From: Synechocystis salina LEGE 00031
GTDB lineage: Bacteria > Cyanobacteriota > Cyanobacteriia > Cyanobacteriales > Microcystaceae
Direction of reading: 5' to 3'
Assembly: GCF_015207985.1 (NCBI RefSeq)
Contig: NZ_JADEVV010000042.1
Location: 1-37,752, forward strand
Length of the DNA stretch: 37,752 nt
Shown here in pieces: positions 1-12,336 of the stretch (position 1 is its first letter; every line of letters starts with the position of its first letter). The position numbers were made by a program, and so were the translations under genes. The notes under the pieces were generated by a model. It made no database searches. It saw nothing but the letters and a program-made list of their open reading frames with translations, and was not told where the DNA came from.

Positions 1-1
1 G

Positions 2-1441
2 GGCACGGCCTGGTTAGTGACCATGTGCCGTTTTCCCGGTGGCCGCTGGTTGGAATGGGCTTTGCTATTACCGTTATCCGCTCCAGCCTATTTATTGGCC
101 TATGGCTATAGCAATCTTTTGGATTATTACGGCCCCGTACAAACCCTGCTGCGGGCCATTTTCGGTTGGGAGTCGGCCCTTGACTATTGGTTTCCCAATA
201 TCCGTTCCCTCTGGGGGGCGATCGCCATTTTGGCCTTGGTGTCCTATCCCTATGTTTATCTTTTGGCCCGCCTCGCCTTTTTGGAGCAGGGAATTTGTAC
301 CCTAGAAGCCAGTCGTTCCTTAGGCTGTAATCCCTGGCAAAGTTTTAGTCGGGTTGCCTTACCCCTGGCTCGGCCGGCGATCGCCGCTGGCTTGGCTTTG
401 GTGATGATGGAGACTTTGAATGATTTTGGCACAGTGCAATATTTTGGGGTAAATACTTTTACCACGGGCATTTATTCCACCTGGTTCGGCTTTGGGGAAA
501 GACAAGGGGCCACCCAACTGGCTGCCTTTTTAATGATTTTTGTCTTCCTGTTGGTGGTTTTGGAACGTTGGTCCCGCCGCCAGGCTAAGTTTTATCAATC
601 CAGCAGTCCCCAGCAAAATCTCCCCCGTTATCAACTCCGGGGCCCAAGGGCGATCGGAGCCTTAGCTTTCTGTCTTTTTCCCTTCCTTCTCGGTTTTTTG
701 GTGCCCGCCAGTTATCTCCTCTACCTCACCGTTTCCTATGCCCAGGAAGTCAAGAACAATAACTTTTTCCAGTTAGCTTCCCACAGCTTAATTCTCTCCT
801 TCCTCACCGCGGCGATCGCCTTAGTAATTGGTTTAATCCTGGTTTATGGCCAACGATTGAGTCGTAAACCCCTGACCTCCTTTGCCGTTAAAGTTACCTC
901 CATGGGCTACGCCATCCCTGGTTCCGTCATTGCGGTGGGGGTGCTGATTCCAGCGGGAAACTTTGACAACTGGCTAGCGGGCTGGTGGGAAAGGATTTGG
1001 GGCGTCAACATTGGTCTCCTCTTGAGTGGCACCATTGCGGTTTTAGTCTATGCCTACCTTGTGCGCTTTCTGGCGGTGGCCATAGGTTCCCTGGAAGGTA
1101 GTTTGGGCAAAATCAAACCAACTTTGGATGATGCGGCCCGCAGCTTGGGTAAAACCCCCACTCAAATTCTCTGGCAAGTGCACACCCCTCTCATGACTGG
1201 CGGTCTGCTCACTGCTGTGATGTTAGTGTTCGTGGATGTCATGAAGGAATTGCCCGCTACGTTGGTAATTCGTCCCTTTAACTTTGACACCCTTGCCATC
1301 CGAGTCTATCAATATGCTTCCGATGAAAGGTTGATTGAAGCCGCCGCCCCGGCCCTAACCATTATTTTGGCGGGGATGTTGCCTGTAATTTTCCTCAGTG
1401 TGCAAATTGCCCGTTCCCGCCCCAGCGAGGGGCAAAGTTGA
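2..1441 (+). CDS. futB: Ferric iron ABC transporter permease FutB, 5' truncated by window edge
   Basis: Inner-membrane permease of a binding-protein-dependent Fe(III) importer (FutA/FutB/FutC type). The frame is open through the window start, so the first GTG and ATG codons at 17 and 23 are internal; the first residues read GTAWLVTMCRFPG, typical of the start of a permease core. About 480 residues are present, and family members of roughly 540 suggest some 60 are missing. Two fused permease halves are visible, each ending in an EAA-type loop that contacts the ATPase: one around LEASRSLGCNPWQSFSRVALP and a second around LDDAARSLGKTPTQILWQV. The two-half architecture, with about twelve hydrophobic segments, is characteristic of the FbpB/SfuB/FutB family. 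The gene is followed after 43 bases by an unrelated phosphatase gene. I recall the 6803 gene as slr0327. The substrate is inferred from the family, not shown by the sequence. Confidence 0.85.
   Translation, partial: GTAWLVTMCRFPGGRWLEWALLLPLSAPAYLLAYGYSNLLDYYGPVQTLLRAIFGWESALDYWFPNIRSLWGAIAILALVSYPYVYLLARLAFLEQGICTLEASRSLGCNPWQSFSRVALPLARPAIAAGLALVMMETLNDFGTVQYFGVNTFTTGIYSTWFGFGERQGATQLAAFLMIFVFLLVVLERWSRRQAKFYQSSSPQQNLPRYQLRGPRAIGALAFCLFPFLLGFLVPASYLLYLTVSYAQEVKNNNFFQLASHSLILSFLTAAIALVIGLILVYGQRLSRKPLTSFAVKVTSMGYAIPGSVIAVGVLIPAGNFDNWLAGWWERIWGVNIGLLLSGTIAVLVYAYLVRFLAVAIGSLEGSLGKIKPTLDDAARSLGKTPTQILWQVHTPLMTGGLLTAVMLVFVDVMKELPATLVIRPFNFDTLAIRVYQYASDERLIEAAAPALTIILAGMLPVIFLSVQIARSRPSEGQS
218..225. 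repeat. HIP1 palindrome GCGATCGC (example of more than 30 copies)
   Basis: The octamer GCGATCGC recurs about once per kilobase across the window, in genes and gaps alike, for example at 218-225, 377-384, 2749-2756 and near 6700, 9344, 18757, 24010, 29275, 33225 and 37140. This far exceeds chance and is the highly iterated palindrome typical of many cyanobacteria, including Synechocystis. Confidence 0.95.
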
Positions 1442-1484
1442 CGGATAATTTGTTCAAATTCCGTTTGATTTCAACTTTTTAACC

Positions 1485-1958
1485 ATGAAATTGTTATTTG
1501 TTTGCTTGGGAAATATTTGCCGATCGCCAGCGGCGGAAAATATTATGAACGCCCAGATTGACCAAGCGGGCTTAGGAGGACAAATTATCTGTGACTCTGC
1601 GGGTACTTCCAGCTACCATGTGGGGGACTCTCCCGATCGCCGTATGACAGAAAGTTTGAAAAAACGGGGTTATCGAGTACAGGGGAGAGCTAGGCAGTTT
1701 TTTCCGGAAGATTTCGAGAAATTTGACCTGATCTTAGCTATGGATCAGGATAATTACCGCAATATTCTCGCCCAAGACCGCCAGGGCAAATATAAAGATA
1801 AGGTAAAAATGATCTGTGATTATGCAGAAAAATTTGGCGATCGAGAAGTCCCCGACCCCTATTACGGCGGACAGGCCGGTTTTGAGCATGTGATTGACTT
1901 ACTAGAAGATGCCTGTGGCCATTTGCTCACCAGTTTGGGTAAGGAATTGGTCAATTAG
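1485..1958 (+). CDS. Low-molecular-weight protein tyrosine phosphatase
   Basis: Cytoplasmic cysteine-dependent phosphatase of the LMW-PTP/arsenate reductase fold, 157 residues, full family length. The P-loop CLGNICRS (Cys7 to Ser14) fits CX5R(S/T), with Cys7 as nucleophile and Arg13 binding phosphate. The general acid is Asp124 in the VPDPYYGG segment, which also carries the tandem tyrosines usual in the family. The ATG start places the P-loop at the expected residue 7. The 6803 homologue, recalled as slr0328, has been studied as a phosphatase acting on phosphotyrosine proteins including photosynthetic ones; that is literature memory, not visible here. It lies 43 bases after futB on the same strand, so read-through co-transcription is possible, but no shared function is obvious. 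Confidence 0.92.
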   Translation: MKLLFVCLGNICRSPAAENIMNAQIDQAGLGGQIICDSAGTSSYHVGDSPDRRMTESLKKRGYRVQGRARQFFPEDFEKFDLILAMDQDNYRNILAQDRQGKYKDKVKMICDYAEKFGDREVPDPYYGGQAGFEHVIDLLEDACGHLLTSLGKELVN

Positions 1959-2106
1959 TCCCCATTCCATGGCTCATTTGGTTACCGGATTTCCCTTGAC
2001 TAGTCTGTGGGAATTTGAGGCCCATTCGAGTATGGCTGGTATTGCTCCCCTGGAGGGTAAAATTAGCAAGCTTTTCTGTTTGAAATTATAGGTTTTCCTT
2101 AATGGC

Positions 2107-3027
2107 ATGAGTTCTTCCTCTCCCATACACCGTGAGGTCATTGGCATTGACATTGGCGGTTCCTCCATTAAGTTTGGCCGTTTCCTGGGTAATGGAGATT
2201 GCACCGAGTCCTTGGTTTTACCCACGCCCCAACCGGCTTTGCCCAAGGCGGTTTATGCCCAGTTAGCCCATGGCATTGACCTGTTGAAAAATTCAGCTTG
2301 TGTGGCGATCGGCGTCGGTATGCCGGGGCCAGCGGATGCGGCGGGGCGGGTGGCCCAGTTAGCAATTAATTTGCCCCAGTGGCACGACATTCCCTTGGCA
2401 GATTGGTTGGAAGACCATGGGCAGTTGCCGACGGTATTGGAGAACGATGCCAATTGTGCTGGTTTGGGAGAAGCTTGGCTGGGAGCGGGCAGGGATTACC
2501 GTAATTTTATTTTGCTTACCCTGGGTACGGGGGTGGGGGGAGCGGTGTTTTTAAATGGCAAATTGTTTACGGGGCCCCAAGGAGCCGGGGGGGAATTGGG
2601 GCTAATTTCCATCGAAACGGAGGGCTATCCTTGCAACAGTGGTAATCGGGGCTCTTTGGAACAACATGCTTCGGCCCAAACCCTACGGCGGGAGATGAAT
2701 CTGACAGGCCTAGAATTGGCTCAATTGGCTGCCCAGGGGGATGCGGAGGCGATCGCCTATTGGGAAAAGTTTGGCCAGCGGTTGGGCATGGGCATTGCTA
2801 ACCTGGTCTATGTTCTGACCCCAGAAGCAGTAATTATTGGCGGCGGTCTAAGCGCCAGTTCCAGTTACTTTTTTCCTTCCATGACATCGGAAATCGAGGA
2901 AAGGGTGTTGCTGCCTTCCCGACGGGGCTTAAAAATTCTAGTGGCCCAACTGGGGAACCGAGCGGGCATGATTGGTGCGGCCCGCCTAGCTTGGCAAAAG
3001 TTGGTTTACCGCACTGATGCCCCCTGA
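2107..3027 (+). CDS. ROK-family sugar kinase (probable glucokinase)
   Basis: ATP-dependent hexose kinase of the ROK family, 306 residues, cytoplasmic. The N-terminal phosphate-binding motif is IGIDIGGSSIKFG (about residues 13-25). The catalytic segment ENDANCAGLGEAW (about 115-127) contains the general-base Asp. The adenosine loop LTLGTGVGGAVF follows. There is no N-terminal winged helix, so this is a kinase and not a ROK repressor, although older annotation called such genes xylose repressor. The usual ROK zinc motif (CxCG...C) is reduced to PCNSGNRGSLEQ, keeping one Cys, so the structural zinc site is probably absent. An ATG five bases upstream is in another frame. The gene converges on the DUF2062 gene, with 13 bases between stops. 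I recall slr0329; the main 6803 glucokinase is generally taken to be another gene, so physiological substrate is uncertain. Confidence 0.85.
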   Translation: MSSSSPIHREVIGIDIGGSSIKFGRFLGNGDCTESLVLPTPQPALPKAVYAQLAHGIDLLKNSACVAIGVGMPGPADAAGRVAQLAINLPQWHDIPLADWLEDHGQLPTVLENDANCAGLGEAWLGAGRDYRNFILLTLGTGVGGAVFLNGKLFTGPQGAGGELGLISIETEGYPCNSGNRGSLEQHASAQTLRREMNLTGLELAQLAAQGDAEAIAYWEKFGQRLGMGIANLVYVLTPEAVIIGGGLSASSSYFFPSMTSEIEERVLLPSRRGLKILVAQLGNRAGMIGAARLAWQKLVYRTDAP

Positions 3028-3040
3028 ACGAGATGGGCTG

Positions 3041-3598
3041 CTAACGACCACGACCTTTCGATTTCTGCTTACGGATTGCAATCCAAGTGAAGCTCCTCAA
3101 GCCAAAGACATAGGCTGTTAAGCCCACCCCAATGCCTGCTACTAAAGATCCTACAAATAGGGCGATCGCCGCATCGCCACCATACTTGAGCAATTCCGTT
3201 GACTGCCAGTCCAATTCGTTAAAGGGAATACCTTCCCGTTGCAACAACAAAAGCCCTAGACGGTAGTTAAACCAGTAGATAGGCACATAGGTAAAAGGAT
3301 TACTGATCCAAGTGGCCCCCGCTGCCACGATTTTGTTGCCCCGCAGAGGAATGGCCAACACCAAGGCGATCGCCGTTTGCAAACCAAAAAACGGAAACAT
3401 GCCGGCAAAGGAACCCACGGCCAAACCCCGGGCCAAGGCATGGGGTGAACTCTGTAATCGTAATAACTTGACGTATAAATAGCGGATTTGTCGTTGCCAC
3501 AGGCGCCAGTGGCCGGCTTTGCGGGGGGGAGTCAAGTTAACCAAGATGCTTGAGGTGGGGGATAAGGAGTGGGGAAGATTATCAGTTATTTTAACCAA
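3041..3598 (-). CDS. DUF2062 membrane protein
   Basis: Small integral membrane protein of the DUF2062 family, function unknown. The hallmark block ALARGLAVGSFAGMFPFFG, followed by a hydrophobic helix, ISNPFTYVPIYW and a second membrane stretch near the C-terminus (ALFVGSLVAGIGVGLTAYVF), is clear. The start is not settled. The longest frame begins with TTG at 3598; in-frame alternatives are TTG at 3544 and other non-ATG codons, and no ATG precedes the domain. The two TTG candidates lie inside a repeated 12-base string (3537-3548 and 3591-3602). The gene lies 64 bases downstream of the NYN gene on the same strand, so the two may be co-transcribed. DUF2062 members often sit beside glycosyltransferases, but none is here. 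Confidence 0.8.
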   Translation of the reverse strand: MVKITDNLPHSLSPTSSILVNLTPPRKAGHWRLWQRQIRYLYVKLLRLQSSPHALARGLAVGSFAGMFPFFGLQTAIALVLAIPLRGNKIVAAGATWISNPFTYVPIYWFNYRLGLLLLQREGIPFNELDWQSTELLKYGGDAAIALFVGSLVAGIGVGLTAYVFGLRSFTWIAIRKQKSKGRGR

Positions 3599-3662
3599 GA
3601 TGTTGCGAAATTCCCCATCCTCCCACAGGGGCGGGGCAAGAATTCAATCTTCAATTTCCCCA

Positions 3663-4250
3663 CTAATCGACGCCGTAACGCCATTGACTAAGCTTTTCCC
3701 GCACCGATGGGTCTAATTTATGCACCCAACCCCGTTGCTTTTCCCCTAACGGTTTGCCCTTTGGCGATCGCCGTTGACTCTTTTTGCCGTAATGCTTGGC
3801 CTGTTGGCGAATTTGGGCCCGACTTTGATCCACTTCCTGGGCCAAAAGATGGGCCGACATCCATTCTGCACCGTAACCCACCACCGTTAATTGCTGGGCC
3901 CGGTCAGAAGTAGCAACAATCACCCGACCGGGATACTCATAGGTGTGACGACAATAATGGGCACAACGCTTTTCAATGAACGTGTCGGCAGTTTGGAGCC
4001 AGGCGGTGTAGTGGATGGAAAGGTGGGGGCTAGGATGCTCTTGGCTTGCGGGGCTTTGTTGGTACTGAGCGTCAAACACCACTTGGGTTTGATATCCCTG
4101 ATGACTGCTGTAGCTGATCAATTCATCAATCAGGGTTTGCCGGGCCATTTCCAGCCCAAAGCTTTCACGGGTTTGTTTGAGATGATTCCATTGGCCGATG
4201 ATGTTGTAGCCATCTACCAGTAGGAGTGCGTTGTAATTGAGGGGCTTCAT
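3663..4250 (-). CDS. NYN-domain protein (YacP/Rae1-like putative RNase)
   Basis: 195-residue soluble protein of the NYN/PIN nuclease-like fold, related to Bacillus YacP (Rae1), a ribosome-associated endoribonuclease. Acidic residues expected in the metal site appear in order: LLVDGYNIIGQW near the N-terminus, VVFDAQYQ near residue 60, TADTFIEK near 88, and VIVATSDRAQQ near 113. The C-terminal 50 residues are rich in Lys, Arg and Gln and could contact RNA. Translation begins at a clear ATG. Activity is inferred from fold and motif only. The next gene downstream on the same strand encodes the DUF2062 protein. Confidence 0.8.
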   Translation of the reverse strand: MKPLNYNALLLVDGYNIIGQWNHLKQTRESFGLEMARQTLIDELISYSSHQGYQTQVVFDAQYQQSPASQEHPSPHLSIHYTAWLQTADTFIEKRCAHYCRHTYEYPGRVIVATSDRAQQLTVVGYGAEWMSAHLLAQEVDQSRAQIRQQAKHYGKKSQRRSPKGKPLGEKQRGWVHKLDPSVREKLSQWRYGVD

Positions 4251-4428
4251 GGTGCAAGGAGAAGGTCATATATTAAAAGAAAAACAAAGTAATCAAAACA
4301 TCAGCACCAGACTAGCCCCGCAGAGAATCCCCTGGCGATCGCCGTGGCACCGTGGTTAGAAAAGCTTGAAGAATCTAGATTTTAACAAAATTTATAAAAA
4401 TTTAATTTTTCCCCCAATACTTCCCCCA

Positions 4429-4989
4429 TCACATTAACCAGGCAAAAAGTTCACCAACACTGATTTGGAAATCGTCCGCAAAGGTTGGCACCGGCACAAT
4501 TTCAGGTAGTTTGTCGATTACTTGAACTTGCTTGTCACGCCTATAAACCAGTATGGTTTGCTCCTTTGGATCTACGAGCCAGCCCATCTGGGTGCCATTC
4601 TCCAGACAGGACAAAATATTTTTAATGACTCGGACTGGGCTTTGGTCAGGGGAAAGAATTTCAATAGTCCAATCAGGAGCCAAGTCAAACAGATCCACAA
4701 TTTCTCCTGAAGAATCACGGGGAATACGGTCTTGGGTAAACACGGCAATGTCCGGCACAATGGAGCGATCACCAAAGGTACAGCGTAGTTCCGAAAGGGC
4801 TAATGCCCGCCGTTGGGAACTGAGGGTCTGATTCAAGCTTGCCGACAATAAGGTTTGTAGGAGACTATGCTTGCCTTTGGGCCTCGGTTTTTCTCGGACA
4901 GTACCATTGATGTATTCTTGGGCTGGTTTAGTCTCTGGTAATGCCATGAATTCTGCTAAGGAAAGTGTCTTTACTGGAGTAGTAACCAT
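4429..4989 (-). CDS. Uma2-family (DUF820) PD-(D/E)XK nuclease-like protein
   Basis: 186-residue member of the Uma2 family, a restriction-endonuclease-fold group greatly expanded in cyanobacteria and without an assigned role. The N-terminal signature LSLAEFMALPETKPAQEYING, the SIVPDIAVF block carrying the first catalytic Asp, the WTIEILSPDQS block carrying the Glu, a following Lys in VRVIKNI, and the terminal GWLVDPKEQTILVYR segment are all present, so it is full length with the catalytic set apparently intact. It lies downstream of pedR on the same strand (52-base gap) and upstream of an AT-rich 178-base gap containing a HIP1 site. No repeats or transposase flank it. A biological role cannot be given. 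Confidence 0.85.
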   Translation of the reverse strand: MVTTPVKTLSLAEFMALPETKPAQEYINGTVREKPRPKGKHSLLQTLLSASLNQTLSSQRRALALSELRCTFGDRSIVPDIAVFTQDRIPRDSSGEIVDLFDLAPDWTIEILSPDQSPVRVIKNILSCLENGTQMGWLVDPKEQTILVYRRDKQVQVIDKLPEIVPVPTFADDFQISVGELFAWLM

Positions 4990-5041
4990 GGCTGGGTTTC
5001 TTCAGGAAAAATGACCAACGAATCAAACTCACCACCCCAAT

Positions 5042-5311
5042 CTAGGACACACTGCCCTCGCCCGGCAGCACACAGCAATTAACATCATTCAGACAAACCT
5101 TGCCCCATTGCAGGGCCCAGCGCACCAACTCCACCCGATTTTCCGTGTTGGTCTTCGTCAGAATATTACTGACATGGTTATCCACTGTTCTTTTGCTAAT
5201 CTCCAAACGCTCTGACACCTCCTGGTTGGTCAGGCCGATCGCCACCAGGTCTAAAATTTCCAATTCACGATCCGATAGGGACGCAGGGGGTTGATAGTTC
5301 CCGGCCAGCAT
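5042..5311 (-). CDS. pedR: PedR, LuxR-type redox-responsive transcription factor
   Basis: 89-residue stand-alone LuxR/NarL-type DNA-binding protein without a receiver domain. The HTH occupies about residues 11-70, with LSDRELEILDLVAIGLTNQE and ISKRTVDNHVSNI as scaffold and recognition helices. Cysteines are at 73, 79 and 80, in the C-terminal tail KVCLNDVNCC. In Synechocystis the protein (ssl0564 as I recall) senses photosynthetic electron transport, with thioredoxin acting on Cys80; the match of length, tail and psaC neighbourhood makes this assignment strong. It lies downstream of psaC on the same strand but is separated from it by an intrinsic terminator at 5396-5420, so it probably has its own promoter in 5312-5395. 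Confidence 0.92.
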   Translation of the reverse strand: MLAGNYQPPASLSDRELEILDLVAIGLTNQEVSERLEISKRTVDNHVSNILTKTNTENRVELVRWALQWGKVCLNDVNCCVLPGEGSVS

Positions 5312-5395
5312 GGGTGATTATCCTCAGGTATATTTACTCAGTCGGTAGACTATATTCTATGGTAATCCCCCCGTCAAGCCTAGCTTTAGGCAAAT

Positions 5396-5420
5396 AAAAA
5401 AGAAGACCCCAGGGGCCTTC
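5396..5420 (-). terminator. Intrinsic terminator after psaC
   Basis: On the minus strand an eight-pair stem with one G-U pair (GAAGGCCC with GGGTCTTC, loop of three) is followed by six T. It lies 73 bases past the psaC stop and before pedR, and should insulate highly expressed psaC from the regulator. Confidence 0.75.
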
Positions 5421-5492
5421 CCAGCTCAGAAGCTGTCAAAGTTCGATCAAAAGTTGGAATAATGGCGGGGCTAGTTACCGGATCTAAACGAC

Positions 5493-6106
<614 letters not shown>

Positions 6107-7684
6107 ATGAGCACTTTTCCCTGGCTGACCACGATCATCCTTTTGCCGATTGTGGCGGCTTTATTCATTCCCATTATCCCCGACAAGGACGGTAAAACCG
6201 TTAGATGGTATTCCCTGACGGTGGGGCTGGTAGACTTTGCCCTCATCGTTTATGCCTTCTACAGTGGTTTTGACCTGAGCCAGCCGGGATTGCAATTGGT
6301 GGAAAGCTACACCTGGCTACCCCAGATTGATCTCAAATGGTCGGTGGGGGCCGATGGCCTGTCCATGCCCTTGATTATTCTCACCGGTTTTATTACCACC
6401 TTGGCCACCATGGCCGCTTGGCCCGTCACCCTGAAGCCCAAACTCTTTTATTTCCTCATGCTGTTGATGTATGGGGGACAAATTGCGGTGTTTGCGGTGC
6501 AGGATATTTTGCTCTTTTTCCTAGTGTGGGAATTGGAGTTGGTGCCGGTGTATCTAATTCTCTCCATTTGGGGGGGCAAAAAACGTCTCTACGCAGCCAC
6601 CAAGTTTATTCTCTACACGGCGGGGGGGTCTTTATTCATCCTGTTGGCAGGACTGACCCTGGCTTTTTACGGCGATGTCAATACCTTTGATATGTCGGCG
6701 ATCGCCGCTAAGGACATTCCCGTTAACCTGCAGTTATTGTTATACGCTGGCTTTTTGATTGCCTACGGCGTTAAGTTACCTATTTTTCCCCTCCATACCT
6801 GGTTGCCCGATGCCCATGGGGAGGCCACCGCTCCGGCCCACATGTTGCTGGCGGGAATTCTGCTGAAGATGGGGGGTTATGCCCTCCTGCGGATGAATGT
6901 GGGGATGTTACCCGATGCCCATGCCGTATTCGCGCCGGTGTTGGTGATTCTGGGGGTGGTGAACATTATTTATGCCGCTTTCACTTCCTTTGCCCAACGG
7001 AACCTAAAACGGAAAATTGCCTACTCCTCCATTTCCCACATGGGCTTTGTCCTGATTGGCTTAGCGTCCTTTACAGACCTGGGCATGAGTGGGGCCATGT
7101 TGCAGATGATTTCCCATGGTTTGATCGGGGCCAGTTTATTCTTCATGGTGGGGGCCACCTATGACCGGACCCATACCCTGATGTTGGATGAGATGGGGGG
7201 CATTGGCCAAAAAATGAAAAAGGGTTTTGCCATGTGGACAGCCTGTTCCCTTGCTTCCCTAGCCCTGCCCGGCATGAGTGGCTTTGTGGCGGAATTGATG
7301 GTGTTTGTTGGTTTTGCCACCAGCGATGCCTATAACTTAGTTTTTCGTACCATTGTGGTGGTTCTCATGGGAGTCGGGGTAATTTTGACCCCCATTTATC
7401 TCCTCTCCATGCTCCGGGAAATGCTTTACGGCCCCGAGAACGAGGAATTGGTCAACCATACCAATCTGGTGGATGTGGAACCGAGGGAAGTGTTTATCAT
7501 TGGTTGTCTGCTGGTGCCCATCATTGGCATTGGCTTTTACCCCAAACTAATTACCCAAATTTACGACCCCACCATTAATCAACTGGTGCAGACGGCCCGG
7601 CGATCGGTGCCGAGTTTGGTGCAGGAGGCCAGTATTTCCCCCTTGGAAGTCACCGCTTTACGGGCCCCCACCATCGGTTTTTAA
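6107..7684 (+). CDS. ndhD1: NDH-1 subunit D1 (NAD(P)H-quinone oxidoreductase chain 4)
   Basis: 525-residue polytopic thylakoid-membrane subunit of NDH-1, homologous to the proton-pumping Nqo13/NuoM antiporter subunits. About 14 hydrophobic segments are visible. Family signatures include [32 protein letters not shown] (conserved Glu), [20 protein letters not shown]-type block present as [17 protein letters not shown], and [18 protein letters not shown]. The D1 form belongs to the respiratory/cyclic NDH-1 complex, unlike the CO2-uptake D3/D4 forms; the D1 assignment rests on recall of slr0331 beside psaC. It appears monocistronic, with its own terminator at 7793-7820. Confidence 0.95.
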   Translation: MSTFPWLTTIILLPIVAALFIPIIPDKDGKTVRWYSLTVGLVDFALIVYAFYSGFDLSQPGLQLVESYTWLPQIDLKWSVGADGLSMPLIILTGFITTLATMAAWPVTLKPKLFYFLMLLMYGGQIAVFAVQDILLFFLVWELELVPVYLILSIWGGKKRLYAATKFILYTAGGSLFILLAGLTLAFYGDVNTFDMSAIAAKDIPVNLQLLLYAGFLIAYGVKLPIFPLHTWLPDAHGEATAPAHMLLAGILLKMGGYALLRMNVGMLPDAHAVFAPVLVILGVVNIIYAAFTSFAQRNLKRKIAYSSISHMGFVLIGLASFTDLGMSGAMLQMISHGLIGASLFFMVGATYDRTHTLMLDEMGGIGQKMKKGFAMWTACSLASLALPGMSGFVAELMVFVGFATSDAYNLVFRTIVVVLMGVGVILTPIYLLSMLREMLYGPENEELVNHTNLVDVEPREVFIIGCLLVPIIGIGFYPKLITQIYDPTINQLVQTARRSVPSLVQEASISPLEVTALRAPTIGF

Positions 7685-7792
7685 ATCAGATTTCAGACAG
7701 CAAACGTTTGAATCATAATCTCGGGGAGATGTCCTTAATTCTCCCCCAAATTTTTCTCACTCCCTGCTCAAAAAATTAGGCTGTTGGACTTT

Positions 7793-7820
7793 TTCCCCTG
7801 GTAGCTATGGGGAATTTTTT
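7793..7820 (+). terminator. Intrinsic terminator after ndhD1
   Basis: Stem TTCCCC/GGGGAA around a ten-base loop containing TAGCTA, followed by six T. It lies about 110 bases past the ndhD1 stop. The rest of the 301-base gap to 7985 shows no gene; it must hold the promoter of the next small gene, where a TAGGATAAT string near 7916-7924 is a candidate -10. Confidence 0.75.
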
Positions 7821-7985
7821 GTTGTTTTCAAGTATGTTTCCAGGGTCCATGTGGAAAAGCGCCATTGCTCCTGATGCTCCGCCACTTTTTTTAGCAAGTT
7901 TGTGTTACGCTTGGCTAGGATAATCGGTTAACGTTTCAAGACCTTTTCTAGTACTTCTAATACCCCCCAGGACAAACATAAATCC

Positions 7986-8240
7986 ATGAAAAATATCCCT
8001 GCAATGATTGGTGGCAGCTTAATTGTTGGCTCCTTTGCGCTGTTCGGTGGGGCTATGCCCACTATGGCCCAGGAAGTGGAATGCGAAGCCTATGAAGAAG
8101 ATGGTATGGGGGTTGCGGTTTGTGTCGATGACGAAGGTAATACCGCTGTCAGTGTTACGGATGAAGAAGGCAATCAAGTCACCATTGTGGAAGATGAGGA
8201 AGGCAACGAATATACGGAAATTATTGAGGTTGAACAGTAG
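7986..8240 (+). CDS. Small acidic exported protein with 11-residue repeats
   Basis: 84-residue protein that I do not recognise as a named family (recalled as slr0333). Residues 1-29 form a Sec signal peptide: MKNIP start, hydrophobic core, then PTMAQ before the likely cut. The mature part of about 55 residues is extremely acidic and contains two cysteines (in VECEAY and AVCVDD) that could form a disulfide. The C-terminal half repeats an 11-residue unit three times around DDEGN, DEEGN and DEEGN. It is probably periplasmic. The next gene downstream is convergent and begins 27 bases after this stop with only a T-run between them. The function is unknown; acidic turns suggest cation binding or a small beta structure, which is inference. 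Confidence 0.75.
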   Translation: MKNIPAMIGGSLIVGSFALFGGAMPTMAQEVECEAYEEDGMGVAVCVDDEGNTAVSVTDEEGNQVTIVEDEEGNEYTEIIEVEQ

Positions 8241-8266
8241 ATTAACCTCCGCCTCTTTTTTTTAGC

Positions 8267-9052
8267 TCACCATTGGCCAAAGGGGCGGGAAAATTGCTGT
8301 AGAGATATTAAATGAAAACGGCAGTTATTTTTAGCGGATTCCCTCGTGTGGCTGGTGTTATAACCCCAATCCGCCAGGAATAAACTGCTTTGTCCTAAGG
8401 CAGGTTGGTCAGCAACGGTTTGTAGGGTGGTTAACATATCCTCCACAAACCAGAGTTGGTCGCTGGCATAATTGTGTTTGATCAGTAGTTGTTGCAGAGT
8501 CTTATATTTGGGCTGTTTGATTTCCTTGCCGATAATTTGACCAAGGGGAAAATTCACCTTTTGGTTTTGGAGTAACTGTTGCACAAAGCGGCCTTCCTTG
8601 GTGGTGACGATATAAAGCCATCGGGGGTAGGGGGATTGAAGCCAATGGTTTAATTGCTCAATTACCCCCGGATAAAAACGATGCAGTTCCAGCCAATAGG
8701 TCAAATCCTGGTTAATGTAATTGTCCCGGACTTGGTCTAGGGCTGGAGCTAGTTGGAATTTGCCAATTTGTTCTTGGTTTTGTAACGTCTGGGCGACGGT
8801 GGGCCATGTTTTCTCAATAGTTCCGGGGTCTACGCCCGTAGCCAAAGCTTGTAGTAATAGAGGCATTTCCCACCCTGTTTCGATCACTGGTCTGAGACGA
8901 TAAAAGTTATCTCTTTGGCGATCGAGCTTTTCTGGCGGTAGATTTGGCCAGATTTGTCGACAAACCTGACGACTAGTTTGAAAATATTCCTGCAAACCGT
9001 CACAGATGACACCGTCAAAATCTAGGACTAGCAAATGGGGAAATTTTTCCAT
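8267..9052 (-). CDS. HAD-superfamily hydrolase-like protein
   Basis: 261-residue soluble protein of the haloacid dehalogenase superfamily. Motif I LVLDFDGVICDG gives nucleophile Asp and the second Asp two residues on (residues 11 and 13 region). Motif II is YIVTTKEGRF (Thr). A Lys in KQPKYKTLQ can serve as motif III, and motif IV appears as LWFVEDMLTTLQ. The cap between motif I and II is helical and about 120 residues long, as in phosphatase/phosphoglycolate-like members. The catalytic set seems complete, but the substrate cannot be deduced. It is convergent with the small acidic exported gene and divergent from apcE. Confidence 0.8.
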   Translation of the reverse strand: MEKFPHLLVLDFDGVICDGLQEYFQTSRQVCRQIWPNLPPEKLDRQRDNFYRLRPVIETGWEMPLLLQALATGVDPGTIEKTWPTVAQTLQNQEQIGKFQLAPALDQVRDNYINQDLTYWLELHRFYPGVIEQLNHWLQSPYPRWLYIVTTKEGRFVQQLLQNQKVNFPLGQIIGKEIKQPKYKTLQQLLIKHNYASDQLWFVEDMLTTLQTVADQPALGQSSLFLADWGYNTSHTRESAKNNCRFHLISLQQFSRPFGQW

Positions 9053-12071
<3,019 letters not shown>

Positions 12072-12121
12072 GGACAGATTGCTTCACCTTAGCCATCTCT
12101 GATTAGTTGATTGATTGTTCT

Positions 12122-12156
12122 AACCTAGCTGGTACTCTGCACTGGCTAGGTTTTTT
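12122..12156 (+). terminator. Intrinsic terminator after apcE
   Basis: Stem AACCTAGC paired with GCTAGGTT (12122-12129 and 12145-12152), followed by a T-rich tail. It lies 50 bases after the apcE stop. The remaining 180 bases to the next gene contain no supported gene. Confidence 0.8.
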
Positions 12157-12336
12157 GTTGAGGAGGATTGGGCGGCCCAGTTTTCACCATGGAGCAAAAG
12201 GCACTGAATTGACCAAGGGGACAAAATAGCCAAAGGCTGACAAAGACTTACCAAAAGTGAATTTTATGGACAGTTCTATTAGTTATGCTGTGAGGGATGG
12301 TAATGATTATTGGTCGCTTTTGACCCTCCCCTTGCT

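Noticed and set aside
1909-2091. 60-residue frame between the phosphatase and the ROK kinase
   Set aside because: Begins inside the phosphatase gene in another phase and shows no motif.
4429-4989. Uma2 gene as part of a transposon or restriction system
   Set aside because: No inverted repeats, transposase or methyltransferase nearby; the family is a common stand-alone gene in cyanobacteria.
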